Shown here piece by piece: positions 1 to 5,745 of a DNA stretch of 10,060 nt. The position numbers and the translations under genes are program-made. Source of the stretch: Gammaproteobacteria bacterium (lineage in GTDB: Bacteria > Pseudomonadota > Gammaproteobacteria > Pseudomonadales > UBA3067); NCBI GenBank assembly GCA_002402085.1, contig NVVB01000031.1, positions 1 to 10,060 on the forward strand, in the 5' to 3' direction. Each line of letters opens with the position of its first letter. The stretch's first letter is position 1. Under the pieces are notes generated by a model that was not told the origin of the DNA, ran no database searches, and was given only the letters and a program-made list of their open reading frames with translations.

Positions 1-152
1 TTATTAATAATGGTGGAATTTCCAGAGAAAGATTGACTGGTAAAGGATATGGCGAAACCAAACTCGTTAATAGGTGTAGCGATGGTGTTAGCTGTAGTAA
101 GGACGAATTCCAGGCAAATCGTAGAAGTGAATTTATTGTGATAGCAAATTAA
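1..152 (+). CDS. OmpA/MotB-domain protein, C-terminal end only (5' truncated)
   Basis: The frame starting at base 3 is open from the window edge to the TAA at 150-152 and gives 49 residues. It reads GISRERLTGKGYGETKLVNR, then a C-S-D-G-V-S-C stretch, then QANRRSEFIVIAN. This matches the last part of the OmpA-like peptidoglycan-binding domain: the K/A-G-Y-G-E-T/S-x-P/L-V segment, followed by N-R-R-S/T-E-F-x-V at the end. In the Bacteroidota form of the domain, a two-cysteine insert (C-x-DGV-x-C) precedes the NRR-EF motif, as here. The family sits in the outer membrane or periplasm and holds peptidoglycan through the conserved Arg. The N-terminal part (often TPR, PD40 or Cna-like repeats in this phylum) lies outside the window, so the full architecture is unknown. 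AT-rich codon use differs clearly from genes after base 1300. The phylum assignment is an inference from motif style. Confidence 0.85.
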   Translation, partial: INNGGISRERLTGKGYGETKLVNRCSDGVSCSKDEFQANRRSEFIVIAN

Positions 153-172
153 GCTTAAATACTATCTGTAAT

Positions 173-209
173 AAAAAAGAGCATTCATTTATTTTGAATG
201 CTCTTTTTT
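173..209 (+). terminator. Strong intrinsic terminator after the OmpA-tail gene
   Basis: A perfect 15-bp inverted repeat has arms AAAAAAGAGCATTCA (173-187) and TGAATGCTCTTTTTT (195-209) around a 7-base loop. It begins 20 bases after the OmpA stop and ends in six T. The A-run on the left arm could let it work in both directions. Confidence 0.9.
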
Positions 210-330
210 AAATAACAGGTACTTTTTATTGAAGTCAATGAGATTAAACGTGAGTTATTTTAATGAAGATAATGTGTGTAATTCTTCTAAGACTTTCGGT
301 TTGAAACTTTCACCGTAACATCTAATAAAT

Positions 331-353
331 TGTCAATTTTATACGTATTGACA
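331..353. repeat. Inverted repeat TGTCAAT-N9-ATTGACA, operator-like
   Basis: Two perfect 7-bp arms, TGTCAAT (331-337) and ATTGACA (347-353), are separated by 9 bases. The right arm contains TTGACA (348-353), a perfect sigma70 -35 hexamer, so a protein binding the repeat would cover the promoter-like element. The arms do not extend inward, and arms of this length can occur by chance in AT-rich DNA. Confidence 0.35.
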
Positions 354-374
354 TATTTTAGGATGGGTTATAAT
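348..374 (+). promoter_or_regulatory. Promoter-like TTGACA/TATAAT pair with short spacer
   Basis: TTGACA at 348-353 and TATAAT at 369-374 both match the sigma70 consensus exactly, but the spacer is 15 bases, shorter than the preferred 17. No clear gene follows on the plus strand. If the left part is Bacteroidota DNA, whose housekeeping promoters use a different consensus (TTTG and TAnnTTTG), the match may be accidental. Confidence 0.25.
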
Positions 375-535
375 TGAGGACTAACCTGTTTGTGAATAAT
401 TTGTAGTGTAGGACTGAAGATAGCAAAAAGAGAAAGACTTGTTTGAAATTCGGTAGAATTTCTGAGATAATTCTTAGACACTATGAATTATACCTGTCTA
501 AAGTTTGTCTTTCGTTATTTGAGATTCGAATTTAT

Positions 536-576
536 TAGTAAAATCATTTCTTCTGATTTACTAAGTAATTTTTTTT
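536..576 (+). terminator. Possible AT-rich hairpin terminator
   Basis: TAGTAAAATCA (536-546) and TGATTTACTA (554-563) pair over 10 bp with one bulged A and a 7-base loop. A run of eight T begins six bases later at 569. The stem is weak (few G-C pairs), and no gene is assigned upstream of it. Confidence 0.35.
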
Positions 577-578
577 GA

Positions 579-950
579 AAGCGCAGACGATTAGTTTCTA
601 AATCAGTCCATATTCTATGCATCATTAGTATTATTGAGAATTCTATTTTAAAAAAACAAGATAAACCAAGGCATTCATCTTGTATATACGACTTAATTGG
701 CTACCTTTCAAAAAAACAAAAATGCATAAAAAAAGAAAAACAGCATCTACATATCGCAAATGCACACAAGACGCGCTTGCGACTATGGATTAAAAGGTAT
801 TTAAGTTCAAAAATTTCCGGCAGAAAGAACATAGAAGCTCAGACTAAAGGCAGTGTAACTACAGAACAAGAAATAAAGCATGGTCCCTGGGCTACAGAAA
901 GAACAAGTAAAACCATAGGAAACTGTTTATACATAAATTTCGCCTTTTAA
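579..950 (+). other. Long open frame without a start codon, probably not a gene
   Basis: The frame stays open for 123 codons, from just after the TGA at 576-578 to the TAA at 948-950, in AT-rich DNA where stops should be frequent. It has no ATG and no GTG; the only usual alternative start is a TTG at 777. The product would be Lys- and Ile-rich and ends in the residues CLYINFAF. I recognise no domain. A decayed gene or a chance frame are both possible. Total lack of Met over 123 residues argues against an intact gene. Confidence 0.2.
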
Positions 951-984
951 AAAAGCAAGTAAAGATAAAGCACTCTAAATAAAA

Positions 985-1015
985 GTCTTCGACTCGGCCG
1001 ATCTAGGGACGATCT
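985..1015. other. Composition breakpoint between AT-rich and ~50% GC DNA
   Basis: To the left, lines run at about 27-42% GC. From about 990 the lines run at about 45-50%. The boundary contains an 8-bp palindrome TCGGCCGA (994-1001) and two copies of CGATCT (999-1004 and 1010-1015). The gene left of it looks Bacteroidota and those on the right look gammaproteobacterial. The exact point is uncertain by tens of bases, or more if the transition starts near 720. A chimeric assembly and a true insertion would look the same here. Confidence 0.6.
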
Positions 1016-1081
1016 CGGTTAAAACAAGGGTTGCACACGCCGCCTACTTTCAAGAGATACTTTATGTCCCTAGCCTTTGGT

Positions 1082-1261
1082 TTAAACAGCCTTCGTCCAC
1101 ACCCACTCAAAAACCAGCTTCTCCCCCTCAACAGCCAATGCGACTGTTTCAGGTGTTATTTCATCCCTGGCGATACGATTCAGAGCGTGATACTTTGTAG
1201 GGGGCTGACATTCAATAAAAATAATAGCCGCTGTCAAAGTATCAACAGAATGGCCGTACAT
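1082..1261 (-). CDS. Possible small hypothetical protein upstream of the sirtuin gene
   Basis: The minus strand is open from just inside the stop at 1313-1315 down to the TAA at 1084-1082. The first ATG is at 1261, giving 59 residues that end in EGEKLVFEWVWTKAV. The in-frame sequence before that ATG (LEKKLFGITAFIKP) is also protein-like. I do not recognise a family. For: the residue composition looks natural, and the segment ITPETVALAVEGEKLVFEWV resembles a folded beta-rich protein. Against: no ribosome binding site precedes the ATG, no promoter room remains before the sirtuin start at 1318, and the opposite strand is also open here (1031-1303). It could be the 3' remnant of a gene cut at the composition break. 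Confidence 0.25.
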   Translation of the reverse strand: MYGHSVDTLTAAIIFIECQPPTKYHALNRIARDEITPETVALAVEGEKLVFEWVWTKAV

Positions 1262-1317
1262 GGGCTTAATAAAGGCAGTGATACCGAACAGTTTCTTTTC
1301 TAATACTGGGGTTCAAT

Positions 1318-2145
1318 ATGAATTCAAGTTCAACTCACGATAAGACCCGTGAACTTTCACAATGGCTACTCAACAGCCAACACACCACCGTATTCACCGG
1401 CGCGGGCATGAGCACTGAGTCGGGCATTCCTGACTTCCGTTCTCCTGGTGGTTATTGGACTAAAAACAAACCCATTCACTTCAGTGATTACATGGCATCG
1501 GAGTCTCAGCGAAACCTGGCTTGGCAGCGCAAATTTGATCCTGCCTTTAATCTTGACGACGCAACACCGAACGCCGGACACAAGGTCATTGCAGATTGGT
1601 TCCGTAAGCAACACGTGCAGTCAGTCATTACACAGAACATCGACAATTTACATCAAAAGTCAGGCATTACGAATGAGTCAGTGATTGAGCTGCACGGCAA
1701 TGCCACTTACGCGAAATGTTTAAGCTGTGGCCATGTCTATCAATTCCCAGCACTTGAAGTAAGCTTTCGAGACACGGGCAGTGTACCGCCTTGCAGTCAG
1801 CCCCTTAAGCGCGGGCGATGTGAAGGCATTATCAAAACGGCCACTATTTCATTTGGTCAGGCCATGCCTGAGGCAGAGATGCAGCGGGCGAAACGTGACA
1901 CATTAGCCAGTGACTTGTTTATCGTCCTGGGCTCCTCTTTGGTGGTCTACCCTGCGGCTAGCTTCCCAGAAATGGCCAAACGCAATGGCGCTAAATTGGT
2001 CATTCTAAATCGTGAAGCAACTGATTTGGACGGCCTTGCAGATTTGGTGCTTCATGAGGAGATCGGCGACACATTAAGCCAAGTGGACGTGCTCGTTAAC
2101 AAGTCACTCGCCGCCGTCCACTCAAATCCAACGGTTACCGAATAA
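1318..2145 (+). CDS. Sir2-family NAD-dependent protein deacylase
   Basis: 275 residues, the usual length of a bacterial sirtuin. It removes acyl groups from protein lysines, using NAD+ and releasing nicotinamide and O-acyl-ADP-ribose, in the cytoplasm. Visible motifs: NAD-binding GAGMSTESGIPDFRS (28-42), TQNIDNLHQ (105-113), catalytic His126 in ELHGN, the ISFGQAMPE segment (177-185), GSSLVVYPAA (205-214) and the late NRE (231-233). Zinc ligands are C134 and C137, then C159 and C168; the second pair is spaced C-x8-C rather than the common C-x2-C. The Tyr-x-x-Arg pair that marks CobB/SIRT5-type desuccinylases is not seen in the AWQRKFDPAFN region, so deacetylation or another acyl specificity is more likely. 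The ATG is preceded by TGGGGT at 1307-1312, a fair ribosome binding site. No clear promoter was found. It converges on the Bat operon with 11 bases between stops. Confidence 0.93.
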   Translation: MNSSSTHDKTRELSQWLLNSQHTTVFTGAGMSTESGIPDFRSPGGYWTKNKPIHFSDYMASESQRNLAWQRKFDPAFNLDDATPNAGHKVIADWFRKQHVQSVITQNIDNLHQKSGITNESVIELHGNATYAKCLSCGHVYQFPALEVSFRDTGSVPPCSQPLKRGRCEGIIKTATISFGQAMPEAEMQRAKRDTLASDLFIVLGSSLVVYPAASFPEMAKRNGAKLVILNREATDLDGLADLVLHEEIGDTLSQVDVLVNKSLAAVHSNPTVTE

Positions 2146-2156
2146 AATACCTGCAT

Positions 2157-4058
2157 TTACCACGGTTGGGCGTGGTCTTGCGCCTTATCGCCTGACGTTT
2201 CATATTGAAAACGGAACTTTAATTTCAACAGTTCATTCGGCTTGTCTTCAATCATATTCAACCATTGTGCTGGCCCTACGGAAGAATCCACGCGTTGCTG
2301 TACGCGTTCGGCGTAGAGCGCGCCTTTCGAGGACGCTTGGCTTTCTTTGACCTGCTGATCGGGCGGAGGCGTGTGATCACTGGCCTTATTTGCCTGATCT
2401 GCTTTCTTTTTTAGTAGGTCTTTTAATTTCTTAGCCGAATCTTTTGGGGTGTTATTGTTAGGCAGCTTTTTTTTCTGATTGGCCTTGGCTTTCTTTTTGC
2501 CTTTGTTGTCACCAGAAGCAACCGGGCCAGGGCTTTGTTTAGGCTTTGGTTTAGGCGCACCCATTTCTTGTTTCTTTTTACTTTGATTTTTAGTTTTTAA
2601 ATAGGCTTCTAACAAATTAAGGTTGAACCGTGCGTCTTTAAAATTAACATCTTGATCCAACACCATTTTATAGGCGGCAATGGCGTCATGGACCTTGCCT
2701 TGCTGAGCGAGTGTATTGCCGTAGTTAAAGATTCCATCCAGCGTTAGATTATTTTGAAATAGTTTTTCGGCCTGTTTAAAGTCCCCGATCCGATACAACG
2801 TCGCGCCTTTCCATTGGGGGTCTTGGAATTTCTCAGAAGCCTCCTCGATTCGACGCGCTTGATACAATTGATACGCGACGAAATCTTCGTTAATCCATAA
2901 TCGCTTCCAATTAAAATCATTCCAAAGATCTTGCCAATCGTCCAAACCCTGCGAACTGATAGTGATTGCTACAGGCGCATTTACTTGATCATTCGCCTGG
3001 GCATTCTTAATCACAGGGTCACTCAATTGAACCGCAATAAAAAGTACACCGCAGCCTAACCAGCCACGTCGAAAACCCAAGGCAGCAATGGGCAGCAATA
3101 GGTACAGTAAGGTTAAACCAAATTCTCGCCAACGATTCAGTTGTGCATCACTGACGTCGCCAGGGTCTCGCCCTACCCCTGCTTGAGAATCAATAATCAC
3201 ATCCCAATCTAAGGTTTGTTTTTGCAAGTGCACAAATTCACCGCCGCCAATTTTCGCCGCGTTCGATAATCCGGCAAGATCGACAGTGGCTTTAACCGCA
3301 CGCCCGGTAATAGTCTTTATAAATTCATCGCTGGTCCCTTTCGGGACTAAACCACCCGCTTCCGTGCCCACCGCCAAGACTGATAGGGAATAACCCGCCT
3401 GATTCGTTTTCAGGGCGATTTCAAATAACGCCTGCGGGTCATGACTGCCGTCAGTAACCAGTAATACCTGACCTTGATGTGAGGCGCCGCGTTGCAATAA
3501 AGACAGAGCAAATTGTACGCCCAACTCGGGACGACTGCCTTGCACCGGCACGATGTCGGTGTCCAAGTGTTTAATAATATCCTTCACGGTACTGTAGTCG
3601 CCCGAAAGCGGCGCGCCTAAATACGCTTGCTGGGCAAATAGCACTAAACCAATGCTGCCTTCTTGGGCTTGCTGTAAATAAATCAACACTTGTTTTTTGG
3701 CCGACTCAATCCTTGATGGACTGACATCGCGACTATTCATGGATTGCGATAAATCCATGACAATCACTAAAGCCGATTCATTGCGCTGAGACGGTGAAGG
3801 CAAACGCTCCCAGACCGGCCCAGCCAATGCGATCACGCCAAGGACCCAGCCCACACTTAAAAGCAATACATTGCCTTTACTTTGGCGGCCTTTTTTTCCC
3901 GTTAATAAATGCCCGAGCAGATGTGCATCCACATGGGATTGCCAAAAGTTCTGCTGAAAACGTAACACAATGAGCCGCATGACAATCAGCGCGATGGGCA
4001 ACAGCGCCCATAACCACAAGGGTCTTAATAGATGGAATTCCGCAGGCAATGAAATCAT
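2157..4058 (-). CDS. batB: BatB-like VWA domain protein with TPR and Lys-rich region
   Basis: 633 residues and the last gene of the operon. Order: N-terminal membrane segments (about 12-32 and 63-80), a von Willebrand factor A domain (about 95-285) with MIDAS motif DLSQS at 102-106 and the VTDGS Asp at 203, two further membrane segments (about 312-348), TPR-like helices (about 394-485), a hydrophilic Lys/Pro/Asn/Gln linker (about 486-575), and a conserved tail AQWLNMIEDKPNELLKLKFR (597-616). That tail pattern (QWL---ED-P--LL--KF) is the usual C-terminus of BatB/BatC fusion proteins. The VWA domain faces the periplasm between membrane anchors and binds partners through a metal ion; TPRs mediate protein contacts. 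Its ATG overlaps the batA stop (ATGA), and GAGG lies about 7 bases upstream. Function is inferred from the family: Bat operons affect aerotolerance or envelope stress in a few bacteria, but the client proteins are unknown. No BatD gene follows. Confidence 0.9.
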   Translation of the reverse strand: MISLPAEFHLLRPLWLWALLPIALIVMRLIVLRFQQNFWQSHVDAHLLGHLLTGKKGRQSKGNVLLLSVGWVLGVIALAGPVWERLPSPSQRNESALVIVMDLSQSMNSRDVSPSRIESAKKQVLIYLQQAQEGSIGLVLFAQQAYLGAPLSGDYSTVKDIIKHLDTDIVPVQGSRPELGVQFALSLLQRGASHQGQVLLVTDGSHDPQALFEIALKTNQAGYSLSVLAVGTEAGGLVPKGTSDEFIKTITGRAVKATVDLAGLSNAAKIGGGEFVHLQKQTLDWDVIIDSQAGVGRDPGDVSDAQLNRWREFGLTLLYLLLPIAALGFRRGWLGCGVLFIAVQLSDPVIKNAQANDQVNAPVAITISSQGLDDWQDLWNDFNWKRLWINEDFVAYQLYQARRIEEASEKFQDPQWKGATLYRIGDFKQAEKLFQNNLTLDGIFNYGNTLAQQGKVHDAIAAYKMVLDQDVNFKDARFNLNLLEAYLKTKNQSKKKQEMGAPKPKPKQSPGPVASGDNKGKKKAKANQKKKLPNNNTPKDSAKKLKDLLKKKADQANKASDHTPPPDQQVKESQASSKGALYAERVQQRVDSSVGPAQWLNMIEDKPNELLKLKFRFQYETSGDKAQDHAQPW

Positions 4059-5158
4059 TTAATCGCCTCACCCGAGTGACTTGAAGAACCCGCTTGCTCA
4101 GGTTCAGACGCATCTCCTCGCCGCGAATACGTGACCGACTGCCGCCAAGTACTTAGCACCGGCACGGTGATTAACACCAATGCCAGTAAGACAGACAACA
4201 CTAACGCCGCCCCTAACGGCCAGACATAAAGCTCTTCGACTTTACGAAAGTATTCACTGCCGGTAACACGCGGCTCAAGCCGATCAATCATGGCATAAAT
4301 TTGAGTGAGGCGATCCAAATCCATGGCTCGAAAATACTGGCCATCCGTTAATCGAGCGACCTCTTTAAGGGTGGTCTCGTTTAAGATGCCTGCGTGATCT
4401 ATATCCGGCTCACCAAAACGTCCCGTATGCACTTTGGCCCCCATGCCGATGGTGTACACAGTCAGTCCTTCAAGGGATGCAAAATGGGCGGCGCGCTCAG
4501 CGGGCAGTACCCCGGAGGTATTATTGCCATCACTCAGCAATATCAACACGCGTTGATCCACCGCTTGACCATGCAGGCGTTTCACGGCTAAGCCCACGGC
4601 ATCACCAATGGACGTCATCTTGCCGATCATGCGTAACTCTGCTTCATTTAATAACTCAGCAACCGTTGTTAAGTCGTAGGTCAATGGTGATGCCACGTAG
4701 GCTTTGGAAGCGAAAAAAACCAGCCCCAGGCGATCCCCTTGGCGTCGTTTAATAAAGTCCGACACCACCATTTTCACGGCACTTAGGCGGTCGATGGCTT
4801 GTTCACCAATCATGAAATCTTGATTCTCCATGCTTGCAGATAAATCTACCGCCAGCATAATGTCCCGTCCACTGCGGGGTTTCTCAATTGGATCACTCAT
4901 CCACTGAGGTCGACTGGCAGCTATTATAAGTAGGCTCCAGACAAGCAGTGCAATGATAAATTTCCAATGGGTTTTTCCGGAGTGCTCTTGACCGCCAGTC
5001 GATACGTGTGCGTAAAACGGGACGATTAATGCGGCAGAACGTTGATTATGGGCCGGGGGTAAAATCCACCGCACCAATAGCGGCAGCGGTAACCAATATA
5101 AATAACCAGGCGCACCGAGAAATACCGGCAGTAATTCATGACTAAAGAAATTACTCAT
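4055..5158 (-). CDS. batA: BatA-like VWA domain membrane protein
   Basis: 367 residues from ATG 5158. An N-terminal hydrophobic stretch with aromatic and Pro residues (about 9-34) and a membrane helix (about 66-82) precede a VWA domain (about 97-295). A C-terminal membrane helix spans about 313-336, followed by a short hydrophilic tail. MIDAS residues are all present: DLSAS at 105-109, Thr182 in GKMTSIGDA, and Asp210 in LLSDGNNTSG. The SRPQW motif after the second helix is typical of BatA/BatB. The protein should sit in the inner membrane with the metal-binding VWA domain in the periplasm, next to the BatB-like partner. The frame can be extended to a TTG at 5203, but ATG 5158 overlaps the DUF4381 stop as ATGA, matching the other junctions in this operon, and gives the normal N-terminus MSNFFSHELLP. 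Ribosome binding site is weak, so translational coupling is likely. Confidence 0.9.
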   Translation of the reverse strand: MSNFFSHELLPVFLGAPGYLYWLPLPLLVRWILPPAHNQRSAALIVPFYAHVSTGGQEHSGKTHWKFIIALLVWSLLIIAASRPQWMSDPIEKPRSGRDIMLAVDLSASMENQDFMIGEQAIDRLSAVKMVVSDFIKRRQGDRLGLVFFASKAYVASPLTYDLTTVAELLNEAELRMIGKMTSIGDAVGLAVKRLHGQAVDQRVLILLSDGNNTSGVLPAERAAHFASLEGLTVYTIGMGAKVHTGRFGEPDIDHAGILNETTLKEVARLTDGQYFRAMDLDRLTQIYAMIDRLEPRVTGSEYFRKVEELYVWPLGAALVLSVLLALVLITVPVLSTWRQSVTYSRRGDASEPEQAGSSSHSGEAIK

Positions 5159-5745
5159 AGCAACACTCGACGCCAACGGCGATACGCGTTTTGACTTACC
5201 CAACGTTTGGATAACGCCAGTAGCTCCACCAACGAGTCGTCTTCAATTTCACGATAAGGCCACACCAATAGATTACGCCCCACGCCGAACCGAAATTCAT
5301 TCTCACCGCCGGTCTGATCCAGAAATTTCAACCACATTTCGCCGTTGAATTGAACCGCAGAATTCTTAGGAAATTGCGCTTGGGCGAAGTGCTTTAATAT
5401 CATCGATAACTCCGCAGTAATGGACGTAGCCGCCACGGCCACCTTAGCGCCGGATTCATTGGTAAAAAAACCTTTATGAATCGCTGCATCGAATTGTTTA
5501 GACTGAGCCGAGAGCGTTAACGCATCCTCGCGCTGCGTATTAAAGCGTCGTTCTAACTGAGTTAGGTCTTTCAATGCCGAGCGTTGCATACGCCGTAAAT
5601 AACGACGCGTAAAGTAATAGCCACCCCCAACGAACACAATGGCCGCCACCAATAGAATCCACCAACCTATAGGCAGAGGAAACAAACCCACCGGTTCAGG
5701 AATATGGATATCTCTTAATTGCACGATGGCTTGACTGTACTTCAT
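5155..5745 (-). CDS. DUF4381 domain membrane protein
   Basis: 196 residues, normal for the DUF4381 family, which is found almost only between the DUF58 and VWA genes of gammaproteobacterial MoxR/Bat operons. The N-terminus holds the family signature LRDIHIPEPVG (10-20), then one membrane helix (about 28-46) followed by a basic stop-transfer stretch (RRYLRRMQR). The rest (about 55-196) is a soluble helical region with a Trp-rich segment (MWLKFLDQTG) and a basic tail RRWRRVLL. The basic residues right after the helix suggest that the C-terminal domain is cytoplasmic, where it could contact the MoxR ATPase or DUF58 protein; that is inference. The ATG overlaps the DUF58 stop as ATGA, and the 3' end overlaps the batA start as ATGA. 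Biochemical role is unknown for the family. Confidence 0.88.
   Translation of the reverse strand: MKYSQAIVQLRDIHIPEPVGLFPLPIGWWILLVAAIVFVGGGYYFTRRYLRRMQRSALKDLTQLERRFNTQREDALTLSAQSKQFDAAIHKGFFTNESGAKVAVAATSITAELSMILKHFAQAQFPKNSAVQFNGEMWLKFLDQTGGENEFRFGVGRNLLVWPYREIEDDSLVELLALSKRWVSQNAYRRWRRVLL

Larger units (their letters stand above)
210..985. other. AT-rich stretch without a convincing gene
   Basis: This is about 780 bases of low-GC DNA with short open frames on both strands and no recognisable protein. It holds a 7-bp inverted repeat overlapping a TTGACA box (331-353), a hairpin followed by a T-run (536-576), and a long open frame without any Met or usual start (579-950). A minus-strand frame starting at the ATG at 625 gives about 45 residues rich in Lys and Leu, and I do not recognise it. 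GC rises somewhat after about 720 (one line near 841-900 reaches about 42%), so the switch to the right-hand DNA may not be a single clean step. No tRNA-like cloverleaf or insertion-sequence ends were seen. Confidence 0.6.

Noticed and set aside
491..625. Minus-strand frame of about 45 residues from the ATG at 625
   Set aside because: Short, Lys-rich, no ribosome binding site noted, and no recognisable domain; expected by chance in AT-rich DNA.
210..985. Search for CRISPR, tRNA or insertion-sequence ends in the AT-rich gap
   Set aside because: No regularly spaced repeats, no cloverleaf and no terminal inverted repeats with target duplication were seen.
1031..1303. Plus-strand open frame of 90 codons starting at TTG before the sirtuin gene
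   Set aside because: Starts at TTG without a ribosome binding site, Cys/Asn/Phe-rich composition with no family likeness, and overlaps a more protein-like minus-strand frame.
5159..5203. N-terminal extension of BatA to TTG 5203
   Set aside because: ATG 5158 gives the ATGA overlap seen at other junctions and the usual BatA N-terminus.
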